This document shows, in pieces, positions 9,627 through 20,958 of a DNA stretch of 64,000 bases. Position numbers and translations under genes: made by a program. Origin of the DNA: Drechmeria coniospora. Taxonomy: Eukaryota; Ascomycota; Sordariomycetes; Hypocreales; Ophiocordycipitaceae. Under the pieces are notes generated by a model. That model made no database searches and was not told the DNA's origin. It saw nothing but the letters and a program-made list of their open reading frames with translations. Where the stretch lies: NCBI RefSeq assembly GCF_001625195.1, contig NC_054390.1, positions 1,240,001 through 1,304,000 of the forward strand, in the 5' to 3' direction. Positions within the stretch are counted from its first letter, which is position 1; every line of letters begins with the position of its first letter.

Positions 9627-12403
9627 ATGGGGTCCGAGTACAAGGTGCACCGGCCGTATGTGCTGGCAACCCTTCCGCGCCCATTAGATCACACCGACGG
9701 CAGGATCGTTGCTCGAGAAGTCTACGGCCAACGAGACGGCCAGAAAAGAAAGAAACGAACAGAGTTGGTTGTCGGTATCGACGGGGAGACCACCAGTATT
9801 TATGATGTAAGCTCGTTGCCAAGGCTTCCGACGATGAGCGTTCTAATGCAGCGTAGGTGCCGGCGTCGCGACTCATCACCTCCTACCCGATCCCGCCCCA
9901 AGAGTCCTTCACATGCCCTCCATACTCGATCCGGGTTCGAAATTCCAACAGTGCCGACATTCTGCGATACACCTTCATAGCAACCAAAGATGGTGCTTCC
10001 CAGAAGATGACACTCTTCAAAGACGTCACCCATCCCGACGGCAAGACTACTTCGACAAGTGCTTCGCAGACGCTGAAAACGTCGTCGATCCGGTACATCA
10101 CCGGCTTCCCAACAACGTCCCCTACCTCTGTTGCAGGAGAAATTGTGGCCGTGGCGCAGAATGGAGAGTTCGTGTGCCTGTCTGGTGAAACACTGGCAGT
10201 TCAATGGTCGGCCTTGTCGCGATCAGCTGTCGAAGACGTTGTTGCAGGGAGCGTCAACGACTTTCAAGTGGAGCATGTGTCGTCCGGAACTCTCTCCGAT
10301 TTTAGGGAGGGAATGTTCAAAAGTCGGCTGGAAGTCTTCAGTGCCCTTCCCAGAGCGCTCGACTCCGACCCATCTCTTCTTGCCCTGATAACGACGAGCC
10401 ACAGTCAGGGCCAGATGAGTCGTCATTTCGTTGTTCTGGCAGCCATGTCCGGAACTTCTACTCCGGCGACAGGCTTGCAGAAGTTGATTCCGCTCGAAGT
10501 CTGTCCTATCCGGGCCGTTTCGACGGCCAGTGCCGAGGCACCTAGCTACCAGGTAGACATTCAGTCGGGGCAGCTGCTCGAACTTGCCGCCGGATTCATC
10601 AACGTCTACGACCTCACCGGAGCGGTTCCCAAGCAAAGATGTACGGTGCAGGTCGACGATGCCGACTCCTTCATCCGTCTCTCCAAGCCTTTCCTCTTGT
10701 CGACCTCATCGCGCTCGTTGGGCTTGTACAACTATCAGTACCAATCCGTCCACGCCAAATCGGCCTTGGACTTTTCCGAGCTGCCCCCAGAGATTCAAGC
10801 GCCGCGATCCTGCCAACTCATTACCTACCTTCGCACCCAAGATCTTGTCGTTGCGTTGGTGGACAATGCCCTCGTATCCGTTCACGTTGAGCCGCCGAAA
10901 TCGCACGGCAAGAGGCGGAAGGCAGGACTGTTGATCGATTCCGTCGGACGTGGCTCGTCGGCAGAGTTTCGGTCGAAGAAGCGGAAGACGGAAGGGTCGA
11001 CAGAGTTCGCCCAATACGTTCCCGGCACCATGACGGAGTCATACCTGGCCGAGTACCATGCCGATGTTGAGACGGCCAACGACATGCTCGGCAAAAACGA
11101 AGTGCCCAAATGGGAGGCACTCCTCTGCAAAAAGTTTGGCATGTGCGTCCGCAAAGTGGCCGTGTTGACGAATGGAACCGCAGAAAGCGTGCAGGCCGTC
11201 GAGGATGCACACGAAGGCGCCGAATGGGAGTGGCTGACGGATGCGCCATATCCTTGCGTCGACCGTCGCTGGGTCACGTACGCCATGGGGCAAGTGTTCT
11301 CGGTTGAACTGTCGGCTTCCGACAACGAACCTCGGCCTGCGTTGCGTCTCGTGCTTCCCGACAGCAACGTAACGACATACCTCGTCGTCGCGGGACACGT
11401 GACCTTGTCCAACCTGAGGCTCGCCTTTAGAGAGGAGCTGAGCTCGGAGTTGGTGGGCGACAAGGCACTGGCTGGCGACGTCGTCCAGTGCCTCATTGAG
11501 GCTGACCCGTCCATGACCTTGCTCCTCAATTACCTGCAAGCCACGAAGCTGGGTGAGGCCGAGTTGCTGCTTGCCATTCGTCGAATCATGCTCAGCATGG
11601 ATCTAATCCCGGACACCAAGAAGTTCAACAGCATCAAGGCCTCGACGACGGAAGCAAACGACGGAAACGACAAGTACGATGTGGACCTCGACGACTTGGA
11701 GCGCGAAATCGCCGTCACGGAGCACTATCTCGGAGATGAGTCGAGCAGCCGATCACGGGGGCTCACTTTGGCCTTTTCCAAACTCTGGCGTCTACCTGCG
11801 GTATCGACGGTCCAGGCGCTGCGGGCGACAATTCGGACGGAAGACATCCTAGCCTTCATCTACTTGCTCCGACTCGAGCTGGTGCGCGGCGCATGGACAT
11901 CCCTCTACATCGACCCCAGCAGCTTCGAGGTGGAGGGGAGCGATGCGCCCCCGGATGGAGTCATCGCGCTGATCGCCGACTTGCTTGGACGCTGCTTGGA
12001 CGCCGTCGGTGCCGGCGGCTGGTTGTTCAACGACGCCATGTCCTGGGCGGACAAGGCGGAGGCCGGTGACTTCCTGACGGCGCTCAAGCTGGAGGTGACG
12101 GCGACGTTGGAGGGCATCGAAGAAGCCGTGACGCTCAACGGCATCGTCGGTGAAGCTGTCCGGTTCGGTCTTGCATCGGAGGAGAGTTCGGCACGGCCGG
12201 CGTGGAACACCAACAGGCCCATTCCGCTGCAGCTGGAGGGGCGGGAATCTCGGATGCTGCCCCTTGGCTTGAAGGCAAAGCAGCAACCCGCAAAGCAAAA
12301 GGTCGTTTCGGGAGGCGAGATTGTTCAGCGGAGCATGCGAGAGATGGGCCACCTGATCAGCCAGAAGGTGGAGGCCTACTCGCTCGAGAAGCTTGCGATT
12401 TGA
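9627..12403 (+). CDS. utp8: Utp8-like U3 snoRNA-associated protein (t-UTP/UTP-A subunit)
   Basis: Two exons, 9627-9806 and 9857-12403, give 908 aa. The 50-nt intron starts GTAAGC, ends TAG and has CTAAT just before the acceptor; it is phase 0. I chose the start because the reading frame from ATG 9627 joins in frame and gives the family's N-terminal propeller strand order (ELVVGIDGETTSIYDV, then RLITSYPIPP). Utp8 is a subunit of the UTP-A/t-UTP complex that binds early pre-18S rRNA in the nucleolus; the yeast protein is also linked to nuclear tRNA export. Basic stretches HGKRRKAG (about 408) and KKRKTEG (about 434) look like nuclear localisation signals. The C-terminal half is helical. The protein is longer than yeast Utp8 (about 700 aa). 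Assignment rests on recalled family pattern, not an alignment. Confidence 0.8.
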
Positions 12404-15400
12404 GCCGCATAGCGTCCATGTATCAGCCCTTTTCCTTCTCGCCCTCTCTCTCTCTCTCCCTGCGTGTGTGTACGTGTGTCTCGGTCATAGATCGTACTTG
12501 GACAGAAGCGTTGCGTTTTCAGCTGGTCGGAAGCATGTGAAGGGGGTGTGCATGCGGCTGACCTGACGAAGCAGCAAAGTTGCCAGCGCCTCTGGATCAA
12601 GGCCGGACTCCTACCTCCTAGCCTACGACTCTTGGCAGCGGCATGTGGTGTGACGCAAGGAAGGCAGATGAAGGTTGGATGCTGTGACGGCAAAGGATCA
12701 CGGCGCCGAGCCGATTGTGCTGTTTGCCTACATGTACGAAGCAGGGCAGAGCGACAGCCGCCGAGGCGTTTGGGGTGTTTGATGCGCGGCTAGTATACGA
12801 TTTTTTGAGTGCTTGCTGCCAAGAATGCCATACCTTTGGAGCGATTTATAAGCATAAATGCAGTGTGGATGTCAGTGTCGGACGGGCAGGCCAAGGTTGC
12901 CGGCAGAGATGTCGCCTAGCGACCAAGGCAGCCAGCCGAGTTGTCAACAACCGGCCGCCTATTGACCGTCATCGCGTCGAATGAATTCTCGACACGACAT
13001 GAAGAGAGAATGCATGCGTACGAGCAAAGGGATCAATGGTGCGCGCGTGGAGGGCAACTAAAATCTGACTCGCGGAAAGCCCTGCAGCGAGCCCGGGTGC
13101 GGATGCACGTCGTTCGGCCCAGAGTGGCTGCCCAACTCCTCGGGCAAACACGATGAGGCTCTGCAGATACGACTCGTCAGGGCTCAGGACACCGAGCTAC
13201 TCCTCGTGCCGGCGAGAGGGTGGGACGGAGCATGCCAAGTCCCTGAGGCCCCGGGTGTCGTCTGGATTGGTCCGAATTGGCCCGAAGACGACACATTGAG
13301 AGGGGAGAAGAGAAGTCGAGTGTACGACGCAGACACAACGACCAGGGATCGAAGCCTGGGAGCTGGGTGAGAGTGGTGATCCATGCGCGAAACACTCCGC
13401 AAGAATGCCTGTCTATAGACGGGGCGAAGAACATGCATGGCATGGTGGGTGCTGTCGGTACGAAGCCGCACCGTGGTGCAGCGGCTAGGCCAGCTTCATC
13501 CAGTTGACAAGGCTAACCGTGGGCTCTTCGCCCCAGTCTCGGAGCGGCCGCGTCGGATGATACGGAGTGATGCACCGGCACAGCCCCAAAATCGATAGAT
13601 CTCTTGTCCCGTCCCGGCTTGGTATGCAGGCGAGAAACGGGCCACGAACGGGGTCCTGAACAGCACAAGATGCGACGACTCGACGGTGTTATTTGACGCT
13701 GCTGACTTGACGCCGGACACGAGAGCGGGAAGCACAGGGTACGATGGATCTGGATGGTTCGTTCGTGAGCGACGGCGACGTCACGGAGGGCACCGTGGCG
13801 ACCGATATGCATGTAGGGTCAACCAAAAGACCAAGCCACTCACACACGGTACGTGCGTGCATGCGGAGGAGGAGACGTGAGGCGGCAGACATGGCGAGAG
13901 GTTCAGTGCCAGGTTCGTGTAGCTCGGGCCATGGTTGGTCGACTTTGATGTTGTGGCCAACGTCACAAGGCTCGTTGTTGGCTGTTGACTGGTTATGTCG
14001 AGCGGCAGCGACGGCTCATTCGTTGGAAAGCAGTGAAGGGTTCATGTGCCAACCTAGCATGTCTCGGGCCAGGTGGTGAGCGCATGCGTATTCGCTGCTC
14101 ACGTACGGAGGGAGTATCATTACAAGTACGGATACAGATACTGGGCATAGGTGTAATTAATCCATCCGTACATGTGCTTGTAGAAGTCAAGTATTACTTG
14201 TAGGCGCCCTGTACGGAGGGGGTGCAGGTGGTACCTCGGAACGTAGGACCAAGTGAAAAGGGCAGGAGGCCCAGGGACGTACTTGGCGCTTCTTCTCACG
14301 GGGGGCGGCGCTTCCATGGCGGGGCCGGCATCGGGGTTGGCTCGGCGTAAGTCCATGTACCTGTGCAGGTGTACATACATGTACATGTACTAAAAGTACA
14401 GCAGGGTTCTCCGAACTCGCACAAATACCAGATGTACTGCGCCAAGTATGTACTGTGGACGGAGTACATGTACAGATCTCCCACTACTCCTACTAGTATA
14501 GTGTCGAGTACTTGTACATACGTCCTCCAAACTTGCTTGTACACCTCCCCACCGTACATCAGGTGTACGTACCTACGGACAGCACCTGCTGAACTTGCTA
14601 GTACTGTACTTAAAGTACACCTGCAGGACGCACTTGGCTTGAACGGACGAGCGCGTAATTACTTATAGCCAAGTACGAGGAGTACCACGCAATACTCGGC
14701 ACCTAATACGAGGATACCTGTCAGGCACCACTCCTCGCTCCTTTGAGTGCTATTCGAAACTTGGCATGCAAGTACATGTAAGTAAGAGTACTTACTTGAT
14801 AATAAGTACATGTTGGATTCTTGGACGTGCCTAGCAATGAGGACCTTGAGTGTGTGCCTGCCGCCTTGGTGTACATTCATGTAGTCACACTCGGGGAAGT
14901 CACGCTCCCACGCACTGTCCATCGTTCGGGCTGTGGCTGAGACTCCCACCAAGTCCCTGCCTTCCGTCCAACTTCACCACCCATCCTCCTGCTTCACGTC
15001 ATTCTTTCCCTCTCGTCCTCTTGCGCAAAATCAAGCGTCATACTCACATTCAACTGTTCGCTGCATCGGCATCATTTCGACTTCCTAGGCCATTCGCGAC
15101 CAACTGGCGCGAAAGCAACGGCCCTAGCTAGGCCTGCGGAGATAGAAAGTCAACTTACTCGTGCAAGTGAACCCTGCCGACTGACTTACACACTTACACG
15201 ACCAGTTTGGCGTGCTGTGCCTTCGCAGAGGCCTGCTCCCACATCACGAGACCCGCAGCACATTTTTTACAAATCCGTTCCATCCTGCCCTGTGATCTTT
15301 GCCTGTCTTCACCAGAGAAAGGCAAACGGGGCGGGACAAGGCGTCATCTGTCACCGTACAAGTACCGGATACGGCACAACCGCAACCTTGCACACTACAA

Positions 15401-15429
15401 CGCGTTTGCCCCTTCCACGTCCACCAGCA
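12404..15429. other. Gene-free spacer with a GTAC-rich patch
   Basis: No supported gene. A CT/GT microsatellite (about 12446-12480) follows UTP8 and is probably in its 3' UTR. The stretch 12,540-14,080 is ordinary GC-rich sequence with only short overlapping frames. From about 14,100 to 14,830 the GTAC-word family is dense. From about 14,940 to 15,429 the + strand is C/T-rich, which fits the promoter and leader of the next gene. Confidence 0.6.
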
Positions 15430-17492
15430 ATGAGCGCTGGCAGCATTCTCGAGCATATCGACGCCGTCGATGCCGTTGCCAGGACCCTTTTCCTTCGAGC
15501 CAAGCAGTATTCATCCGCCTCACTCTCCGACGTCGCGACCGCCGTTCGTCAGCTCCACCTTGCCCTCCGCCACCTCCGGATCGAAGCTGCCGACCCAGAC
15601 TCCCTTCTCAACAAAGGGACCGACTCCTCGCTATATTCTCGCCAGGTGCCGTCTCTCGTCGAGGACTGCGACTTTGTTCTTAGGCAGCTTCTCGCCGTGC
15701 TCGACAGGTATGACACCAACGACGGTCGAGATGTAGCCGTTCTGGCCGATCGCGTCATGGCCATCCGCGCAAGGCTTGCAAACGAGAAGACAAATGTCGA
15801 AATGTTCTTGGACACCGTTCAGCTTCACCTCCCGGCCAACATGCGCTCTGCCGGATCCGCTCTCGGCGACGGCGCCGGTCTTGATGACATAAAGGACAAG
15901 GTGGATAAGATTGCGGCTGGCCTCTTTGGTCGCCGAGACATCGCCGGAACTGCCGACGATGACGACCGACTTTGGCAGGACTTCAAGTCGGAGCTCGAAA
16001 ACGAAGGTTTTTCCTCTCAGGTCTTGTCTCGACACAAGGTTTGCCACCTCCATGCATGCGTCTTCGTCGTCGGCCGGACACTGACTCTTGGCTTGTGCAG
16101 GAGGTGCTTCGTGCCTATATTCTTGAACTTGCATCCGTCTCTCGCCTCACAGGCGGAGATCCGCCGCCAGTACGTCAACTTCTCGAACTTGAGCAGGATA
16201 CGAAGGACTCCGTCCTACCGCCTGTGCCTCCCAAAGTTCTCCCGCTTGAGACGAAGCATCCGTCCTTGGAAAGCGAAAAGTCTTTCCCGAGCACGAGGAA
16301 CGCCCAACGTATGGCGGGAGAGGCGTCAACGACTAGGACACCCCAGAAGGAATCGTATTCATTTTCGTCGGACGATGGAGCGACAAGCAAAAGCAACTCC
16401 ATGGCCTTGATGTCCACCAAGGACTTGATGGTCATGGATCATCTTCATGCTGACATGGCGAGGATGCGACTCAATCCACTCGTCCCCCGCGGTCATGGCG
16501 CGGAGCCGCGGAGCCGCCAGAGTCGCGGTACCTCAGATGCCACTGGCGCGCGCCTACTCGCCTCTGTACCCGATCTCGCTGGCTCCCCCGACTCGCTCGT
16601 TCTTGGCTCCTCGCCCAACTACGTCCTCGCGTTGCCACCGTATTCCAACCTGAGCTCCGGCACCAGCCAGAGGCCAGTGCCTCCTCGCATCGCACCCGAT
16701 CGCTACGGCCAGGAGATCCCGCTCGATGCGCCGTGGACCAAGATAAAGCGTACGCTTGTTAGCCCGGAGGTTCTAGAACGTGCCGGCGTTCGATACGAGG
16801 CTCGCCCGGAGTATGTTGCCGTCCTTGGGCGCCTATCTCGCGAGCAGATTGCCGAGTATGCCCGACAGAGCGCGGAATGCCGCGCCGCAAGATCCGGAAA
16901 CCCTACGCAGCCGAGGGTGGGTGGCATGAATCGTTCAGGATCCAAGAGCAGCCGCGACGACGACGACGAGGACGAGAGCGAGCTGTGGGATGAGAGTGAC
17001 ACCAGTGACGAGGACGACAGAGCAGCAGACAAGGGCACAAGGAGGTACCCGTACATCGTCAGCCCCCCGAGCAAGAACAAGACGTCGCCAGCTAGCACCG
17101 CCATGCCGAAGCCCATCCTGAAGAATAAGAACGAAAATCGTGTGCGTTTCGATCCCGAACCTCAAGAATTTGAGGCGCGGAGCTCCAGGTCTTTCAAGGA
17201 AGAACGGGACCGTCGAAGTGATTATGCTCCCAGGAAACCCCGCGACCAGCGGGACCGGGAACCCTCAAGCCGCAACCGCGACGGCTATCGGCGTGAAGGT
17301 GGCGAGCGGGACCGCCATGGCAGTGATTACCATCGATCCTCTCACCGTGCAGACCGCGACCGGCGAGGGGATCGGAGAGAGGACCGGGCCGCGAGGAAAC
17401 GTGCTTGGGGCGGCACTATCGGTGCCGTTGGCATCGGCGGGGCCGCTGCCAGTCTTATCGGGGTACTGACGGAAGCTGCCGTCGGAATATGA
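15430..17492 (+). CDS. DUF8035-type conserved fungal protein with charged tail and Gly-rich C terminus
   Basis: Two exons, 15430-16038 and 16101-17492, give 666 aa. The 62-nt phase-0 intron starts GTTTGC and ends TTGTGCAG, with CTGAC about 20 nt before the acceptor. The first ATG in the frame is used. The N-terminal ~170 residues are helical (starting MSAGSILEHIDAVDAVART) and resemble the N-terminal domain common in fungal proteins of this type. A block at about 413-470 (PWTKIKRTLVSPEVLERAGV) fits the domain of unknown function DUF8035. Then come an acidic run (about 485-512), an Arg/Asp/Glu-rich stretch (about 567-637) and a last ~28 residues rich in Gly/Ala/Val (about 638-666) that look like a glycine zipper. 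Function is unknown; I infer none. Domain naming is from memory. Confidence 0.85.
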
Positions 17493-17960
17493 CTTATTCT
17501 CGGGGGGTATCGGCACTTCAATCACTTCTCTTCTTCGTCTGCTTTTTTTCCCCTTTGCCATTGCTATTTTCAAAGTATACCCTATACCTGTTGGGCGTCC
17601 CAGTCTTCGGAGCGGCTCTGAAGTCGACCCGTTTGTTTCTGGAGAAGCCGATTACATATTCGACTGCGGCACTGCTGTATGAGACAGATGCTATTCATGT
17701 TGACACGATTTCACGAACAAAAGAACAAACAAAGGAGAGAGAGTCTTGTATCCTAGTGTAGATATGGTGGGGAAGTTCATATCTGATAATCATTGCATCC
17801 ATAAATCTTGCCGAGCAATGGAATGGGCCCTGGCACGAGGCATGAGCATGAACTTGATTCAGAGCGTCCGTACGCAATCGTCTATCGATTTCTTCTGCAC
17901 TGGGCTGTCGCTGGCCATGCCGTGGGATGGTATTTGAACCAACCGACAATGCACGGAGCG
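17493..17960. other. Convergent 3' region
   Basis: This 468-bp spacer separates two converging genes and presumably holds both 3' UTRs. It is more T/A-rich than its surroundings (a TTTTTTTCCCC run near 17545) and contains no open frame worth reporting. Confidence 0.6.
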
Positions 17961-20021
17961 TTACAGAATCAGGTCCTGTTCCAACCTCTTCCACCACGCC
18001 CGCTTGTCCTCGTTTTGCGGCGCTCTCCCAATCCTATCGAGTCTCCTCTTCGGTTTGCGCTGCCACTCAAAGACCTTCATGGCTGGGACCCGGGGCCACT
18101 CAAAGTCAGGCTCATCGGTGGCCTCGAGTTCGCGGACGCGGAAGCTGGCCACCTTTTGCGGGAGGATGGTGCGGCGCACCTTTGTCCAGTCGAAGCGGCA
18201 GATGGCATCGGCGCGTTCAAGGTTGACGATGCCCTGGGCAGTGCGGTAGCGGACCTGATGCTGGAAGAACTCGGGGAACTCGCGGATGAGGTCGGGAATG
18301 AGGACGCGCATGACGATGCCACCGCGGTGGCTTTTGTTGGCCGATGCCGTCTTCAGCAGCTTGCTGAACCAGGCGGCGATGCAGTTATGAACGTGGTCTT
18401 TGCGGATTTGCGCCTTTTTGCGCCGACTGCGGGTGTCGGCTTGAGCGGTGGAGAATGGCTCCATGTCGTTCTGCAGAACCTCGTCCAGCACTGCTCTCTG
18501 GTATTCTTCGACGACGCGGTTGTAGTGCGGCACGGCGTATTCCCGAATCATCTCGATCGCGGGGCGGAATGACCGATGGTGGATGAGGGCCTTGATGTAT
18601 GAGTCGTAATCCTCGAATGCCGGCTGCATCCGGTGCGGTGCGGAAGTCATCGTCCTCCAGACTTCGCGTACGTCTGCCGCCGTCGCGACACCTTCCTCGA
18701 AGTCGCCTAGTAGCTTCCGAGTTGGCTGGAAAGGCTTGGAGGCACAGAGGTAGGTCCAGCTGAGGAGGTTCGACCACGTTTCGTGGGATATGGGTATGCC
18801 GTAGCGGCGCGAGATGAAGTCGACGAGCTTCGTCCCCAGCCGGATGCGGGACATGGACCCAAAGGCCTCGACGATGCAGTGGAGGAGGCGCTCGGTCGGT
18901 CGTGTGGGAGAATCGGACGGGAAGTCGATGCCGCCTGAAACGATGGGGTCAGCCGCATGGGCTGCCGCTTCTCGGATGTTGATGCCGTAGTACGCCTTGA
19001 GAATCATCGTCTCGATGGCGTGTAGGGAGCTGGAGCGGGCAAAGGCCATCATGGATGCGCACAGCAGCTCCTCGTCCATCTCATGACCGTAGTACAGCGC
19101 ACGTATCCAGTGGCCTCTGTAGCCTCTAAAGTCAGCTCGGCGGCGGAGAAGCCGTCGGAGGTCCTCTTCCGGCTCGTCGGGTCTCCGGTTCCAAGGCTCT
19201 CGCTTCAACGCATTGATGCTCATGCGCACGCGGTCCATGCGTTTCAAAGCGGCCATTGGTAACGGCAAGCGATTCCTGTACATGTCTCGCGCTTGGACGG
19301 CAACTCGTGATCGATCGAACTGATAGTAGGTCGGCTCTGTCATGTACCGTGCCTTGATGAATTCGGTCCAAGTCTTTGCCGTCCGCGTCTCTTGAAGGCC
19401 ATCCTTGGCCATGCCGTTCCAGGCTTCCTTGATTGCCTGGTAATCGACGGCAGCGCCGGCGCAGCGCATGAAAATTTCGTAGTCGCTGGCCGTCAGACCA
19501 TGGCGAGATTGGCTTCGAAGGGCCATCAATGCCTGCATACCGTCGAGGACGTTGCGATGATGAGTTCGAACCCCGTATTGATCCACCAGATCTCCAAAGT
19601 CAACGAACCGAGTCTGTCCTTGCATGATGTTGAGACCGTGGGCCACGTCGTGGAGGGACGAGTTTGTCGGATCGAGACTGCGCAGCATCTCGGAGAAGGT
19701 TGGACCCGGGAGCTCCTGGACTTGGCGTACAAAGGATTCGTGGAGGGGGGATGATGGGTCGTCGAGTATCTTCGTCCAGGCGACAAAGGCGTCATAGACT
19801 TGCGGTGCGCTTTTCCTCTGCATCGCGCTCAAAACGTGGTCGAGCTCGTGGGGTGGCATCGACTCTGCCTCGGCACCTGGCTGCGTCAGGGAGGCCATTT
19901 GACGGCGACGGGGGAAGGTGGCCGAGGCATCAAGTCCGGCTGGCGATGCATAGTTCGGGACGCAGAGGAGAGAGAGTCGACCGAGTCGTGATCTCTGCCA
20001 CAAGGGGCACCTCAATGCCAT
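17961..20021 (-). CDS. Mitochondrial ATPase-expression (ATP13/Aep2-like) helical-repeat protein
   Basis: Single-exon gene of 686 aa from ATG 20021. Upstream in-frame sequence has no ATG. The first ~40 residues (MALRCPLWQRSRLGRLSLL...) are rich in Arg, Leu and Ser with no acidic residue until an Asp at about residue 31, a typical mitochondrial presequence. The rest is a chain of helical pairs, with family-like stretches such as YGIPISHETWSNLLSWTYLC in the middle. The pattern fits the fungal 'mitochondrial ATPase expression' family, whose yeast members (Aep2/Atp13) are needed for translation or stability of ATP synthase subunit 9 mRNA. A PPR-like RNA-binding role in the matrix is therefore likely, but the target transcript cannot be read from sequence. 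It is divergent from LSM3 and convergent with the DUF8035 gene. Confidence 0.78.
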   Translation of the reverse strand: MALRCPLWQRSRLGRLSLLCVPNYASPAGLDASATFPRRRQMASLTQPGAEAESMPPHELDHVLSAMQRKSAPQVYDAFVAWTKILDDPSSPLHESFVRQVQELPGPTFSEMLRSLDPTNSSLHDVAHGLNIMQGQTRFVDFGDLVDQYGVRTHHRNVLDGMQALMALRSQSRHGLTASDYEIFMRCAGAAVDYQAIKEAWNGMAKDGLQETRTAKTWTEFIKARYMTEPTYYQFDRSRVAVQARDMYRNRLPLPMAALKRMDRVRMSINALKREPWNRRPDEPEEDLRRLLRRRADFRGYRGHWIRALYYGHEMDEELLCASMMAFARSSSLHAIETMILKAYYGINIREAAAHAADPIVSGGIDFPSDSPTRPTERLLHCIVEAFGSMSRIRLGTKLVDFISRRYGIPISHETWSNLLSWTYLCASKPFQPTRKLLGDFEEGVATAADVREVWRTMTSAPHRMQPAFEDYDSYIKALIHHRSFRPAIEMIREYAVPHYNRVVEEYQRAVLDEVLQNDMEPFSTAQADTRSRRKKAQIRKDHVHNCIAAWFSKLLKTASANKSHRGGIVMRVLIPDLIREFPEFFQHQVRYRTAQGIVNLERADAICRFDWTKVRRTILPQKVASFRVRELEATDEPDFEWPRVPAMKVFEWQRKPKRRLDRIGRAPQNEDKRAWWKRLEQDLIL

Positions 20022-20479
20022 GGCTTCACGATGTGCAACATGAGGGTCACCATCGAGGAGCCGAGGCGAGCCATCGTCCAACTTTCTGGAGCCACAGCGG
20101 AGTCGGCGGAGCGGCCCAGAGCGCGCCGGCGGACCACAGCACTAAAAGTTGGGGTGGAGGCTAGATACTAGTCCACTGTAATTAGCACTCCGTACTGGTT
20201 CGAGTACCCAGGAACTCATCCTACGGGGTACCGGAGTACTTGCTTACAGGTACCTACAATACCTAAGTTCGTAGGCACTTGATTGCTAGGGCGCTTGTCG
20301 GATAGCTGCATAATGGCTGCCAAAGCGTACCCCGATGAGTGCATGAGGGTCGGCCGAAGATTTTCCACCGCCTCGCCAACAATCAGCGTGCCGTTACGCT
20401 TTTGCCAACCTCAAGCGAACAGTCTACGTCCCACCTTCCCCCCAGGCCAAGAAAGACGGCGAGTGAGAAGAACGGAATA
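20022..20479. promoter_or_regulatory. Shared divergent promoter region (ATP13-like gene / LSM3)
   Basis: This 458-bp spacer lies between two divergent start codons, so it should carry both promoters. A cluster of GTAC words lies at about 20,185-20,280. No TATA box is evident. The region just before LSM3 (about 20,390-20,460) is C/A-rich. Confidence 0.5.
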
Positions 20480-20958
20480 ATGGCGGACGTTGGCGAAGAA
20501 GCTGGCCACGTTGCCGAACCGCTCGATCTGGTTCGGTTGCTGCTCAACGAGGTAGTCTTTGTCAAGTTGAGGGGAGACAGGGAGCTCAAAGGGAAGCTTC
20601 ACGTATGACTCCACGGGGAATATTCTACTCGACCGGGCAGGAGCTGATACTGACCGATGGTGCGACAGGCATACGACAGCCACTGCAATCTGGTGCTCGG
20701 CGAGGTGGAGGAAACAATCTACGCGGTAGATGACGATGACAACGAGGAAGAGGCCAAGGTGCGTCCCCACACGAACAGCTGCCATTCACCATTTGTTCCT
20801 CGTGTCTGATTCTTCTTTGCAGACGATAAGCCGCAAATCCGAGATGCTTTTCGTGAGGGGTGAGTGCCCCGAGATACCACCTTCCTCGTGCGGGTCTGAT
20901 GCCAACACAACAAGCAGGCGATAGCGTGGTGATGATTTCACCTCAGGTACCGTTCTGA
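20480..20958 (+). CDS. lsm3: LSm3, Sm-like protein of the Lsm1-7 and Lsm2-8 rings
   Basis: Four exons: 20480-20602, 20669-20758, 20823-20859 and 20918-20958, giving 96 aa. All introns are short (66, 64 and 58 nt) with GT...AG borders; the third interrupts the Gly codon of the RGDS turn (phase 1). The product reads [20 protein letters not shown], then [20 protein letters not shown], then [17 protein letters not shown]: the Sm1 and Sm2 motifs of LSm3, almost complete and of normal length (yeast 89 aa). LSm3 is in both the cytoplasmic Lsm1-7 ring (mRNA decapping and 5'-3' decay) and the nuclear Lsm2-8 ring (U6 snRNA binding). The last residues (PQVPF) are read straight into a TGA; another small exon cannot be ruled out. 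Exon 3 is a 37-nt microexon. Confidence 0.95.

Noticed and set aside
13465..13550. tRNA-like A-box string TGGTGCAGCGGCTAG
   Set aside because: There is no matching B box (GGTTCRANYCC), and the flanks cannot form an acceptor stem.
20195..20235. TGGTTCGAGTACC resembling a tRNA T-arm
   Set aside because: No A box or cloverleaf partner upstream; it is part of a GTAC-word patch.
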